From Gaertneriomyces semiglobifer (taxonomy: Eukaryota; Chytridiomycota; Chytridiomycetes; Spizellomycetales; Spizellomycetaceae): 64,000 bases of DNA. Position 1 is the stretch's first letter. Every line of letters starts with the position of its first letter. Location of the stretch: positions 124,001 to 188,000 of the forward strand of contig JAHLKF010000004.1 in the NCBI GenBank assembly GCA_025558075.1, in the 5' to 3' direction. The notes under the pieces are model-generated. The model worked only from the letters and a program-made list of their open reading frames with translations. It was not told the origin of the DNA and made no database searches. The position numbers were made by a program, and so were the translations under genes. Below are positions 45,900-57,668 of the stretch, piece after piece.

Positions 45900-46458
45900 T
45901 GCTGGTATATAGTCTGATGGAATTTACCAGTGGGAGAGGAGGAGTGGATGTTCGTCATTTCTATTAGTGTTCGTCGTGTGTGGAGACTTCGGGTCGTTTT
46001 GCAACCCACGGCGAAATGGCACATTCCTTCTTCAAACCTTCTAGAGTCCAGATGACATTTGCAACGGAATGCTTAATATCTTTATAGAGGAACATCAAAC
46101 TGAGACATCGCCGTGGTACCGTACACCCTGGTTTGCTGTTTAGGCTAGTTTGCTAACGTGATTTCCGGCCCGGCAGCGATGATGGTCCCAGATTCAGAGC
46201 AATCATAGCCAGCTTATTCCCCTGCGAGACTCACTAGCTGTATCATTGCTTGTTTGACTCATCAAGACGACCACCACCTGCACTCGCTCACCCACAACGG
46301 GCTGCTCGGGCTATGAATGCATACTTATCAACGAGCTTGATGCTGCACCGCTCTTTCAACGAAACCCGCAGGCGGACGCTATATTAGGTGTCCAACAGCT
46401 GAGACGATAACAGAAGAAGGGTCTGGACTGTTTGAACTGCCGACAACTCGATAATATC
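45900..46458. other. Intergenic divergent region
   Basis: About 560 bp between the RAB3GAP1 start and the next plus-strand ATG. No coding sequence recognised. Confidence 0.45.
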
Positions 46459-46647
46459 ATGAGCGAACGAAAACAAGTGGGTTCTTTACAAAGCTCTGAC
46501 GTGTTGAAGTGGACCATTCAGGTTTTAGCATGTACGTTACCAGAAACCCAACCGCTGACAGAAGATGTGTTGCGTTCACATGAGCGATTTCTGGGAAGCG
46601 AGATGCGCGACGGCATACTTTTCCACCGCCGACCAACATCGCGGTAG
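46459..46647 (+). CDS. Small unrecognised open reading frame (62 aa)
   Basis: Reads MSERKQVGSLQSSDVLKWTI followed by a polar stretch with a likely amphipathic helix (TEDVLRSHERFLGSEM). There is no membrane segment or known motif. A GTAGCA just before the stop could be a donor, so this may be a first exon. The AUG lies at a plausible distance from a divergent promoter. Existence as a gene is uncertain. Confidence 0.25.
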   Translation: MSERKQVGSLQSSDVLKWTIQVLACTLPETQPLTEDVLRSHERFLGSEMRDGILFHRRPTSR

Positions 46648-47959
46648 CACTACTCGGAATTGCAAGCTAACCCTCGGGTGCGGTGCGGAAGGGTCAGAGC
46701 GCCCCTGTCCATTGCTTGAGGTCCGTGTATAAGCACGAGTCGATTTTACCAAGGATAGCCAAAGGTGCTCCCCAATCTTTCTGCGGCGGCGACAACGTAC
46801 TTTTGAGTGACAAACTTCCACCATTATCGTCGCGATGAAGAGTCGCACAACTTTCGGTGCATCCATAGTGCGAGGAAGTGCGGGCCCGGTTTGAAGCCCG
46901 GCTTGCTGGGAACAGCAAGTCTGGTCAATCGAGACGAGTTGCTCATAGCAGTAATTTCTTCAAATTCAGCCTGCCCAGCAGAGAAACGAGCAGATGTTGA
47001 TGCTGCAAGCCATCAAATTCAAGGTAATTATAATATTAAATATCAATTGTCGAGGTAGGCTGAGAATCACAGGTATTGGAGGACTTTCTTAGTGTTTCTG
47101 GAGATGAATTCTCATTGAACATAAATTTAAAATGATAAGACGGATGGCAGAGCGAGGTATTACTTTCGGCGCTCAAGCTCAGCTCGTCAGATGCAGATGA
47201 GCGTGCAGGATTGTGTTACTATTTTGCAGTCTGAGAGTTGTGTGTGTTGCGTACCTGCGGGCAGTGCTTCCGCCCTGCTTGTGGACCGGCGCATTACATG
47301 TGTTCCGGTCGCACTGGCAAGCTACCTATACATCTTGATGAGGAAGTAGATCTAGACTTGGGCTCCTGCACTGGATGCTGTGAATTATGAAAGTCGAACG
47401 CTTCGAACCAGACGACAGTTGTGAGCGTTGGCACGCCAGTCGGTTAATATGTACACATCCAGATCCAATCCCGGACTCGCCCGAGTCGTCTGTGGGCGGG
47501 GTGCACAAACTGTTGCTGCTGCTGATAATAAGCGGTGAACTTCATTGGACGTTGTTTATGTGATGTGGATCTGGAGAGGTGGGAAAAACGCGTGCACACA
47601 TGAGTATGATCTCTGATTTCACGTTAACTGCAATCAGCAGTTATGGTGAAGCTCAAAGGAGGTCACAATTATCGGAATGCAGACACAGCATCATTGGGGC
47701 TGCAATAAAAAGCCAACAGGTAGCAGCTCCTCTCCTAGGGCTAGTACTGGCAGTGCTGTTCAGATTGCTTGGGGTTGTAGCGTTGCGTTCCATGTGTAAA
47801 ATTATTAAAGGGCGACCATGGAACGCTGATGACCTGTAGGCTGGGACCCCGTCCGAGTTTCTAACTGCCCAGTACCCCTTATCGACCGTGTTTTTGGCCA
47901 GTCTCAAATTTTCCAACAAGATCTCACCTGCGTCCGCCTCTGCCCTCGCCCTTCGGGCT
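46648..47959. other. Gene-poor, repeat-like region
   Basis: Only short overlapping frames. Together with the following retroelement relic this forms about 3.6 kb without an intact gene, the largest such block in the window. Confidence 0.5.
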
Positions 47960-48500
47960 TCATGCTTCATTCGTTCCAGTTAATTCAATGATGACAACCG
48001 CTGGGAAAAGTGAGTGCCATTCATTGCCAGTGAAGTCCATGTGACAGCACCAGGCAGTCACTTTTCGCAGCCGTTGAAGGCCATGTGCGGTGGTTGCATT
48101 AACTTCCATTCCTAAGTATGCTGATAAGTCAGACCAGAAGTCGCTTAGGAACTGTGAAACTCGATCACATGTGATGTCTCTAGGTACGCCGTGTAGGCAG
48201 ATGACTTCACGGATGAAATGGCGGGCCACGGCGGAGGACGATGCGTTGCCATGCGTCGGGATCAGGTGAGTGAGTTTTGTCAGACGGTTTGTGACGCCGA
48301 GCAAACAGTCTTATCCTGAAATGTATGGTGGCATATCGGAGAAGTCCATTGCGAGGTGCTGTCTTTCGGGCTTGTTCTTTGACAACCGTCTCGATCTGGA
48401 CGGCCAATTCACTGTCTCCTTCCAGGTTTATAACCAGAACGTTGCCCTGCTTTTGGCACATGGACGCCACTAAGGCTTATTCTGATATGAAGTCAACATG
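47960..48500 (-). mobile_element. Decayed Ty3/gypsy retrotransposon integrase fragment
   Basis: On the minus strand the frame 48352 to 47960 reads like the integrase core of a fungal chromovirus/gypsy element. It has a MDFS block followed by NRLTKLTHLIPTH, a FIREVICLHGVPRDI segment and TCDRVSQFLSDFW. The first two catalytic aspartates remain recognisable. An in-frame stop lies between the first aspartate block and NRLTK, and the region expected to hold the catalytic Glu is no longer recognisable, so the copy is dead. No reverse transcriptase or long terminal repeat was found beside it. It is a fungal LTR retrotransposon relic, described here only as a fragment. Confidence 0.75.
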
Positions 48501-50237
48501 CGGGCTGCACTGATCTGCGAGTTCGTGTCGCAGTTGGAGCCATCACCAGGACCGCCGGTGAAGAGGGTGTGGAGGTTTTCTCCCCGGATGTGCGGGAAGA
48601 TGTGTCCGAACTGCCTGACGTTACTGCTGTGTCAATCGCCTGCGACTACTATTAACTGTTAGCTGTTTGTCACGGCTTGAATATCAGTTCTTACATACGT
48701 TCTACCCAAACCTCTGCTGAGTATGACATGGTGAATCAGGCAGAGTTCTGGAGAGTAGGCTTGGAACTAGAAATGTGAAAACTCTGAAGCTGGAGTGTTC
48801 AAGTTCGACGCGTCCTGTACGTTGGTCCTGTTCCATCAATCGCTCGGACGTGATGTCAGTTTCAAGCATCGGAAACCCAAGATATATACACTCGTGAAGA
48901 CCGTCCAGCTAATAGTTGCGGTCTGCAATCCACCGGAGGTTTTCGCGCTCGCCTGGTTGGAATTGTACTGTTTGTAAAACATTGGTGAAATCTGTCAATT
49001 CCTTGCAGGGCATGAGCGGATACTTTTTTATTTTTTTCAGCGATGATACGTCTTGTGCACGGTGCTCCGTGCACTGACGACAGGCAAGTATGCAAAAGTG
49101 ATACATATCCGGCATCAAATCCATGACGACGCAGGTGTGGTATGCGGGGAGATGATAAATTTTAATGTTACTGGCACCTCTCCGATTCTCGACCAACAAA
49201 GAGAGTCCTTGCTCCATGCAGCTTCTACGGTGAGATCCATCTCTGCGGTCGGCGATGGAGGCCATAGCGAGGAGTCTAGTAATAAGTGAGTATATATTAT
49301 ACGCAGCATAAGCAGCATACAGGCATGGCATGTATTGCAGTGTGGTGACCTTGGCGCATATGCATAATAAACATTAACATATGCCTTTTCATAACGAATA
49401 AATGCTGGACTCCAGCCGATGTGATTGCATGACTGTGCCATCCCACAACTAGGGTTATCGTGGTAGTCATCGAACAGCACCGAGTTCGCACATTTTGTTG
49501 ATTTTGGAACACTTTGCAGTTACTGACGGCGTGCATTCATTCATTGCACACTCGCCCCCACGGACCATCAGTGGAAGAGGACTGGAAGACGGCAGCAGCT
49601 TGTCCATCGCTTACGCAGGCAACCCAGAGTGGAACAACAACATACATCACGTCCACCCTTCTGCTTTAAAGCTGCATGCTGTTCGGCTCAATTGTCACTA
49701 GAATTCCGCAACTTTGATCCTCGATCCCCGCACTGCACACTTGGCAAAGCCAATTTTGAGCTAGACCCCCAATCGGCCCGTGCAAACCCAAATCCTGGTG
49801 TTCGAGAGCCCATAGAGGCGTGAATACCAACTTGCTTTTGTTTGGGTGTTCTTAGGGTCTAGATCTTGGGTTACTTATATTTAAAACCCTCATCGAATTC
49901 CACCGAAATCTCATTGAAAGAGCCGGGTAATAGCAGAAACTTTGTCCTTGTTGATCGCCTGCTCAATGAAAAAGGCTAACCTGTTTGCATTCAATGGCTA
50001 TAAATAGGGACCTCCGCCACAGCGCCTCGCCAAATCATCTCTCGACACTCAGAAACCCCGATCTTATGACCTATTGCTGCGAATAGAACCGTTGTTCGTG
50101 CTTATATTGTTGGGGTTCCCTGGCGAAGCGCCTCCTCGACCCCATTGCAACATCTACAGGATTTTCCTCTACGCTTCTCTTCAACCGGAGGACTGTGCAC
50201 TTTGAGAGACGAATCATCAAAGCAAACGTTCAAAATT
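48501..50237. other. Gene-poor region upstream of the Q-rich gene
   Basis: About 1.7 kb of short overlapping frames with no domain. The last ~200 bp carry pyrimidine-rich tracts expected of a fungal promoter/5' leader. More decayed retroelement sequence is likely but cannot be shown by eye. Confidence 0.45.
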
Positions 50238-52683
50238 ATGGCTTGGGCCCCACAAGACGGTGCTGCCCTGTCTCTTCAGGATACCATATACCCCATCCAA
50301 CAACACCAAGGAGCATGGACAACAAACCCCTATGCGTCAGCGATGTACACACCGGTTGCAACGCCACCGCCCTCGACTGACGCACGGTTCGGCAACTACC
50401 CAGTAGAACATGCAGGGCATCAGAACGTGCTCCCCACATCCCTTCCCTTACCGATATCGCCTCCGCAACCGAAGGCCAAGGCGGAGCCGCATCAAGTGTC
50501 ACAATTAAAGATGGAAGACTCGCCAGCTGCGACGCCTACACAGTCGAGTGGTGCCTCATTAGCGAGGAGAGCGTCTTCAAGACGAGAAAGGCACGGAGCA
50601 GAACTGGCGAGCTTTCAAAAGGATCGGTTTCCACAGAGTTCTCGGGATAACCGATATCCCGATTTTTTGGACCAGCTATTGCAGACATTTCACACGGCAC
50701 GAGACATCATTGGAGGACCTGGGAAGTTGGACATCCAGTTTAGTCGAGAGGCTTTGAAGGACGCCAGAGGGCGAGTGACTGGGTCAACATCTGCTAGGGT
50801 ACGTTGTTGTTTGCAGTTACATTACAATGATATGCCAGACGGAATCCTGACCATAACTTTAGGGATGGAGAATATGGCTTAAAGAGCCGTTGTTCAACAG
50901 GTTTCGGGACACCAAACAAGCTTGCACTCCACCTGACACAACGCATGCAGAATTCGTTGAGTTGCTACTTGACTTGAATGATGCGTATCAAGCGGAGAAC
51001 TGGCATCTGATTCGAGACTACCTCCTGCAAGCCCGTATGAACCAGACCAACTTCTCAGCTGAACAGCAACAGCAGGTGGCTGCTATGCAGGCGATGCAAC
51101 AGGAACAGCAAATGCAGCAGGCTTTGCAAGACTCGTACTCGCAAGCAATGGTTCAGCCGCTTCCTCCAGGGCAATACATGCTCCCTGATGGCTCGACTGT
51201 TATAGCTCAACCGTCGCAGTGGACCTTGCCGGCAGATACCCATGCTTCTTCACAGATGCACCACGCCACGCAAATGACTGTGCATGGCGAGGAACAGCAG
51301 GCGTCGCAGATCGCGTCAGGTGGCTTTGGACAGCCTTACTCATTACCAGGGCGACCAGTTAAGCGGTCATTGTCAACACCTGGAGGTCCGCGTCAGCGTG
51401 GAATTCATCGCAACAACGAGCTACCGTCACAGCAGGAGATCCTGGCAGCCAGCGTGCACCGTGCCAAGAGCATGTCGCAAGGCCGTAATGGTGTGCAGCG
51501 CCGGACATCCTTGCGTAACCTCGTTGCGACAGCCCAAGCCCAATCTGTCGCCGAGCAACAGCCTGGGTCACCCGTCCGTATCAATGCTCCACACCGTCGA
51601 CCCAGTGAAGCAAGCACTAGTTCTGCTGTGTCTGCTCTAATGAATCATGGCATCAGCTTCTCGCCTAGCGTGCGGTCGGAGTATAGCGATACTGGCACGC
51701 GTCAATGGACCGCAGACGATAGCCTGCTGGAAAATCTTACAGGAATGCATGTGGGAGATGAAGAGGCAGCTGCGGCTATGCTGACACAGGCACCGTCGCA
51801 CGAAATACAGGACATCGACAACGCTTTGTTCTCTGACGCGCAGTTTGTCTCCCAGGGTTACGCCCACATGATGAGCGTCCCACACACTCAACAACAGGAT
51901 GCAGTCTTCCAGTACACAACCTTGGACCCCGTACCAGATGCGAGCCCATACATGTCTACCGACGATCTGTTCAGCAGTCAAATGGATTCTCTCGATACTA
52001 CGATTGAGACTACAATGGATTCCCACGGTGATACACTTGTTGACTCTATGATTACTGAGGAGCGTCTGGCGCAAGTGCCAAAGTGCGCGCAAGGAAGCAG
52101 TGACAATGTTGATGAATTTGGTCACCTAAAGCGTAGCGACTCGGTTGATTCTTTCTTCGGCACTGTCATGGACACCAAATTAGATGATACTTTAGACGAT
52201 TACGACATCATGATGGATGATCAGACTTACGCTGATGTGCTCAACGCTGAAGAGAAGAGCACGCTTGATGGACACATGCAGCCTACGGCACAAGTACCGC
52301 CACATATCGCCCACAATCCCTTCCAACCGGCACCAATGCTACACCAGCAGGAATCCATCTATCAACAGATGCCATTGGGACAACAACAGTTCCCGGTACG
52401 CACAACGTCACGCATTTCGTACAACCCACACAGTCAACCATTCGCATCACAACAATTCGCCTACATTCCTATGCAACCCCAAGGCTATGCTCCTGCCATG
52501 TACCACAACCGAGTAGCACCGACGTCGGTACCTCTCCATGGCGTGCACTTGGGCCAGACATGCATGACCACCGGTGGTCTATCCATGCCTATGGACAGCC
52601 ACCAGTTCGCGCGTAATAACAAGCGCTCATCCAAGACGTTAAGCAAAGTGTTTGGCAAGTTGAACTTTATCAAGAGCGGTTAA
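50238..52683 (+). CDS. Large Gln-rich protein of unknown function
   Basis: Exons 50238..50798 and 50863..52683 with a 64-nt intron (GTACGT..TTTAG) encode 793 residues. A conserved-looking core spans residues 135-270: ELASFQKDRFPQSSRDNRYP, FLDQLLQTFHTARDI, then across the splice GWRIWLKEPLFNRFRDTK and VELLLDLNDAYQAENWHLIR. The rest is low complexity with Gln/Met runs (QQQQVAAMQAMQQEQQMQQA), Ser/Thr/Pro segments and several acidic DDYD patches. The C-terminal end is basic (RNNKRSSKTLSKVFGKLNF). Composition suggests a nuclear regulator with activation-type regions, but I recognise no DNA-binding domain. The first in-frame ATG is 50238. Confidence 0.75.
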
Positions 52684-53101
52684 TGGGGTTGGGTGGTTTC
52701 TAACGTTTTGGGAGGAGGAGGGGCGTGCTTATTACTATCACTAGACTTTTTTTTTGACGTACAGTTTTAAACTTTTTGATTGGGCTGGTAGTTTGCTCTA
52801 GCCGTATTCATGTGAATGATTTTTGAATGGTAGTTTTTGTCGTCAGCTTTAGATTTTTTGCTAAGAATGATACGTACAACAGGTGGGCGTGCAATCATCT
52901 TGGACAAGCGGAAGACTTTTGTGGCGACTAATGTCGTTGGCGTATTCAACTTACATATTAGTGTTCTCTGATTTTAATTCTTGACTGTGTTAGATTGGCA
53001 GCGTTTCAGTATATGTACAAACACATCTGACTGCGTGAGATCAGTATATGTACAAGAACATCTTTATGTTCATCGCCCCCTATTTATCGCTGCTCTAAAG
53101 G
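52684..53101. other. Intergenic region between convergent genes
   Basis: About 420 bp, T-rich near 52747 and with a repeated ATCAGTATATG/TTCAGTATATG-like motif (53008-53017 and 53040-53050, each followed by TACAA). Probable 3' untranslated sequence. Confidence 0.45.
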
Positions 53102-53764
53102 CTACCTGAACAAAGACGATAAGAAATGTCCTAGCGTCCTGGCCGGCATCACAGTGCCTAGTATGAAACAGAATATACCAACAACTACCAACTCGAAACT
53201 CGATACCCTTATTGTTACAGAAGCCCAGTGCTGCTGCTGGGCTTTCAGATTTGCTTTCTCAGCCTGATTGGGCACCAAGAATTTGTTCGTATATCCGGGA
53301 GCCGCAATGGTATGTGGTCCCGACGAGCCTGGCTGCACAACCACTTTACAATCCACAAACGTCTCCACCAAATTCCGTTTATCCAGTCTCTTCCATCCAT
53401 CGGATGACAAACCACCGTCCACGGGCATTTCTCCAGAATCGAGGGGAAGGCTCTGCACTAGAAATCGATCCCCCTTCTCGACACCCGCGATATCGCCTGC
53501 CACCCCGAGGGGATTTGCACGCACGAGAACGTCCACGCTGTCACCGTACTTGATCCATCCTAACACGGGTTTAACGCTATACCGTGCCGGCGAGTTGGTT
53601 TTGAATTTGTAGGCTACTGCAGCGCGCGAGGGACAAATGTTTGTGAGAGTGATGCGCGCGATGAGAGAGGTGTTGCTCTTGGTTGGACTGAAGAGGAGGC
53701 GCGAAGGCGTGAGACTGAGGTAGATATCGTGGTGCTCTGATGGAGGGTGTTGTCTTGTGGACAT
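53102..53764 (-). CDS. VAP-like MSP-domain tail-anchored protein
   Basis: A single exon of 220 residues. The MSP domain covers residues 10-150: LTPSRLLFSPTKSNTSLIAR, LTNICPSRAAVAYKFKTNSP and RYSVKPVLGWIKYGDSVDVL, the VAP/Scs2 fold with the K-T pair that contacts FFAT motifs. A linker precedes a C-terminal transmembrane anchor (residues 194-212, LVVVGIFCFILGTVM). VAPs sit in the ER membrane and tether lipid-transfer proteins at contact sites. The coiled coil of animal VAPs is not evident, so it may be nearer MOSPD-type proteins. A longer frame upstream starts at a non-ATG codon; ATG 53764 is preferred. Confidence 0.85.
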   Translation of the reverse strand: MSTRQHPPSEHHDIYLSLTPSRLLFSPTKSNTSLIARITLTNICPSRAAVAYKFKTNSPARYSVKPVLGWIKYGDSVDVLVRANPLGVAGDIAGVEKGDRFLVQSLPLDSGEMPVDGGLSSDGWKRLDKRNLVETFVDCKVVVQPGSSGPHTIAAPGYTNKFLVPNQAEKANLKAQQQHWASVTIRVSSFELVVVGIFCFILGTVMPARTLGHFLSSLFR

Positions 53765-54443
53765 CGTCCGTGCGAAATACGAACCCAGTCTTTTCCTACG
53801 CTTTTCCAAAGGTGGTTTTACATTTCCACAGACTTAATCGTCGTTCGTCGTGGACGGGCGTTTAACTTGCTTACGTAAGTATGGCGGAGTTTAGCAAAGA
53901 ACGCGCGCGCTGCATTTTAACATCCTTTTGTTGCCCAAGATACTTTTTCGTCCTGGGAACCACCATCCAGCGAGTCTAGACGAAAAACATTGGAGAGTAG
54001 AGGTCCCAAAACATAAAAGCAAACAACTATGCAAACGTCAAGTGCTCTCCATCCCATTTCTCCGATATGTGGCTTAGTCATTCTTCACCTGCAAAGTTCA
54101 ATCTTCTTTGGTACCACTACTAAATATAGCCTGATGTTGTCCGCCTGGGCGGGGCCACAACATGCCAACAATAGCATCAAGGTTCGTCTGTGCAGAATTC
54201 CCCCCAAAAGCGCATTGACTTTAGTAGTAGGGTAGTGAGGGGAGTCGCACCGGTTGAGCGCTGAGCGGGTTGCGGGTTGTCAGTTCCAATCGTGGGTGGT
54301 CTACTGGTGCGAAGGAACAGAGAGTGCGAGTGGTCCGAGTTGTAACCTATTGCTGCGGATAGAATTTGCCTGCTAGCACCGAGAGTAGACAACCTTTCCA
54401 GTAGAGTGCCACGCGCTGAAATATCGTCCCCAACACCCTCGCC
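53765..54443. other. Divergent promoter region between the MSP gene and CDC14
   Basis: About 680 bp without recognisable coding sequence. Only short overlapping frames. Confidence 0.45.
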
Positions 54444-56522
54444 ATGCCGTACCAAACAAGCAGTCACACCCACCATGCCAGTAGCGCGCATTCTACAGAC
54501 TACCTTGCCAATGCGAAGGAGTTCATCAAAGGTTTTTTGAGTCTTTAATGACTACAGTTGTTCTTTTACATGAATGAACATTTCTCCTTCCAGATCGCCT
54601 GTATTTCACCTGGCTTTCACACCACCCGAATCAGTACAACGATACCGTTTTCTTCACCGTGGATCATGTCCTTGTATACATCAACTTCTATTCTGACTTT
54701 GGGCCGTCCAATATTGCACATGTCATCAGGTTTTGCGATATGATGAATGAGAAAATGACCGTAAGTTTTTTTATGCACCGCGGCCGGTTCTTATGTGGGA
54801 TGGAACCGACATTGATTTGCTTCAATTCTCGCAGAAGAACAAGAACAAGAAGATTTGTCTGTACTCAAGCCACGACAGTGACAAGAGAGCGAACGCCGCG
54901 TTTCTCATTTGCGCTTACATGGTAAGAAACCGGCTTTACTGAGAAAATATGGTAAACGTTAGCTGGTGTGCTAATGCTGCTGGTTTGCCATTAGTTGCTT
55001 GTTCATCGACAATCACCCGACGATGCGTTTCGTCCACTTTTGCACGTGCAACCACCCTTCCTCCCCTACCGTGACGCAGGCTACGGTGCGGCAACATATC
55101 ACATCACCATTCCAGACTGTTTGCGCGGCCTACACAAAGCGCTGACACTGGGTCTTCTGGATATCGACGCTGTCGATGTTGACGAGTACGAGTTTTACGA
55201 GAAAGTTGAAAATGGCGACATGAATTGGATAACGACAAAATTCATTGCGCTGGCAAGTCCCAAAGATGATGCGGAGGTGAAGAAACGACTGGGGTCGTTG
55301 CCAACATCACAATCAACTGCACATACGTCTGCGCAGACCGCCACTGTTTTGAGAGGCGGATGGAGTGGAGGGTTCGCGGGTCTATTGAGTCGAAATGTCG
55401 TTAATCCTGGATCGAGCGGAAGTGCGAAGCCGCCACCGACTTCCTCGCTTCCAACTCCGCCAAAGTATCTGCCAGCGTATAGGATGGATGATCTGGTCAA
55501 GCTGTTGACATCCCGAAAGGTCACCACAATAGTGCGACTCAATAACCGGACGTACGATCCTAAAAAACTAGTGGATGCCGGCATTGAACATGTTGAGATG
55601 TACTTTCCGGATGGGAGCACTCCACCTGACGGTATACTGATGCGCTTCCTGGAACTGTGTGAAACGAGAGCGGGTACAGTTCGCTTGGTTATACTATGGT
55701 TTTTCTCACTGGCGTGTACTGAGCCCAACTATTATAGGCGTCATCGCAGTACACTGCAAGGCGGGTTTGGGTCGAACAGGCACCCTCATTGCGGCATACC
55801 TCATGAAGCACTACAAATTCACCGCAGCTGAAGTCATATCATTCCTTCGCATTCTCCGTCCCGGAAGCGTTGTTGGCCCGCAACAAAACTATCTACAAGG
55901 GTACAATTTCCGCAATCGTTTGCTTTCTGTTTGTTTTCTTGTGAGAGCTAACAGAGAATCCATACAGCATGCAAACGAAACTCCACACGCTCCAGCCTGC
56001 CCGCACATTGCCTACAAATATTTCCCTTCTAAGACCGGCGACGTATCCCAACCACAAACGTTGGCCAATGCCAGAAACGCCAGCAATCGTGGCACCGCCG
56101 ACCACAGAGGTATTTTCCAGCGACAATGACGAGCTGGCGTTCGAAGCCGACTTGCAGCACAGAGAGCGCGACAAAGTAAAGAAGATTTCGGATATACCTA
56201 TACCAGTCCAACCGAGGAAGGAGGATAGAGCAGCGGAAAACATCAAGGAGTGGGCTATCAAGGTTTGTATATCTGTAGGGTTTGACGCATTCGGCTTTCG
56301 GTGCTGGCGACTAAATGTTTCCGTCGGTGAACGCAGACCCAGTCATCGCTTACCACGCATCTGACACGACAGCCGACTGGATATACCACCGGAGTGCATC
56401 CTGTTGGTTCCAAGCAGGCGATTCGGCCTTCGTCACATGAAGATATGCTGAAGAACGCCAACCCGAATAAGGATCTCGTCTTGACGGGCCGCAGTCGGAC
56501 AGGAAACTCGTTCCCAAGTTAA
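54444..56522 (+). CDS. CDC14: Dual-specificity phosphatase Cdc14
   Basis: Seven exons: 54444..54531, 54594..54760, 54835..54921, 54995..55673, 55738..55900, 55968..56262, 56337..56522 (introns 62-74 nt); 554 aa, as in yeast (551). The N-terminal DSPn domain has [33 protein letters not shown] and [20 protein letters not shown]. The catalytic domain has [15 protein letters not shown] text ([15 protein letters not shown]) and the signature loop [13 protein letters not shown], in which Cys is the nucleophile and Arg binds phosphate. [13 protein letters not shown] follows, the Cdc14-specific lid. Cdc14 dephosphorylates Cdk sites at mitotic exit or cytokinesis. A Ser/Pro-rich insert of about 50 residues separates the two domains. 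Every splice restores conserved text. The first donor, GTTTTT, is weak. Confidence 0.94.
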
Positions 56523-56775
56523 TGGTCGAAAATATTTGAACCCTCATGTGGTCGTTAGATGTATTTCATACGCACAATAGATTGCTGGCGCGATTGTTGT
56601 CATTAAGCTGGCGCAGGTGACATTTACCCAGGTAGTTACATTTTTTTACAGAGGTAAAGTGGGTTGAGATCATAACTATCAGCATCGACACATTCTGTTC
56701 CAGAGAGTAATCCGGGTCGCAGTTTCCGTTGTAAGCAATAATTCCTTCGTTTCCCTTCGTAAAATTATATGACCC

Positions 56776-57405
56776 TTATTCTTCCATACTAGTGGCATTT
56801 TGTGCAGCCTCCCTGGCTTGCTGTGCCATGTACTCTTCGAGTTCCATATCAAGCCGAACCGTGGCGCTTTTCGGATCTTTTAGCATGAATGAATCAAGTT
56901 CCTTGTCGAGATCTTCCTTTGAGGGACCCTTGCCAACAATTTTATTTGACCCGCCTCTTCCACCACGGCCAGGAAACCTCCCAACAACATTTGCAAACCC
57001 CCTTCTTTCACCTCTTCCTCCTCGTCCACGAGGACCAGCGCCCCGTTTGAATGATCCCGCGTGATTTTGCCGGAGCAATGCATCCGCATTCCGTCCCAAA
57101 TGCCTGTGGCTAGGTCCTGCGCCGGCACGTCCTCGCGAGAATCCAGTCGGACCTCCTCTCGGGCCTATCCTTGATGTGATGGACTTTCCCGGCAGATGTC
57201 GCGGTAATCCCCGGTGAGCGGTATTTGCTTCTCTTCCAGCCACAAACGCTTGGGCCGTCTTCTGCCTATTCATCTCAATTTGGTGAAAGCGATCGTTCAA
57301 AGATGACCGAATCCGTGCGTTGCCCGGGCGTGCCCCTGGAATGGACATTTGCACAGTTGCGTCGGATGCGACCACTCGTCGCTGCTGAAACGGTTGCTGC
57401 AGCAT
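56776..57405 (-). CDS. CHTOP-like RGG/FoP-motif mRNA export adaptor
   Basis: A single exon of 209 residues. Residues 30-60 are basic (SSLNDRFHQIEMNRQKTAQA). Residues 85-165 are Arg/Gly-rich (RGGRGERRGFANVVGRFPGR). The C-terminus carries two copies of the UAP56-binding L-D-x-E-L motif (KEDLDKELDSFMLKDP and RLDMELEEYMAQQ), the FoP-duplication signature of CHTOP and of ALY/Yra1 C-termini. There is no RRM, so it is closer to CHTOP (Friend of PRMT1) than to ALY. These adaptors recruit UAP56/Sub2 for nuclear mRNA export. An upstream non-coding or missed short exon remains possible. Confidence 0.8.
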   Translation of the reverse strand: MLQQPFQQRRVVASDATVQMSIPGARPGNARIRSSLNDRFHQIEMNRQKTAQAFVAGREANTAHRGLPRHLPGKSITSRIGPRGGPTGFSRGRAGAGPSHRHLGRNADALLRQNHAGSFKRGAGPRGRGGRGERRGFANVVGRFPGRGGRGGSNKIVGKGPSKEDLDKELDSFMLKDPKSATVRLDMELEEYMAQQAREAAQNATSMEE

Positions 57406-57668
57406 TTTCCAGACAGAACAAGAACCTTCGTTAAAGCGCTCCTACGCAGATATACCCCGATAATGTATAAATGGTTCTGCACAAGGTGGTGACCTCGTAT
57501 TCACAATTGCTGTCATCCGACGAACGACTTATTCCCAAAACTTGGCTGATTGTGTCTATCAATCACGTGGCCCAGTGCGACGCGCATAATAAAGTGGTCT
57601 GTTCAAGACTCTACAAACCGAAAAGCCCACGGGGGAAGTGGCATTGGACATGGCTGAATGTACTAGTA

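Noticed and set aside
47653..47970. Minus-strand frame next to the integrase relic as part of the same polyprotein
   Set aside because: The Arg/Glu-rich text shows no retroelement motif; continuity with the integrase frame cannot be shown.
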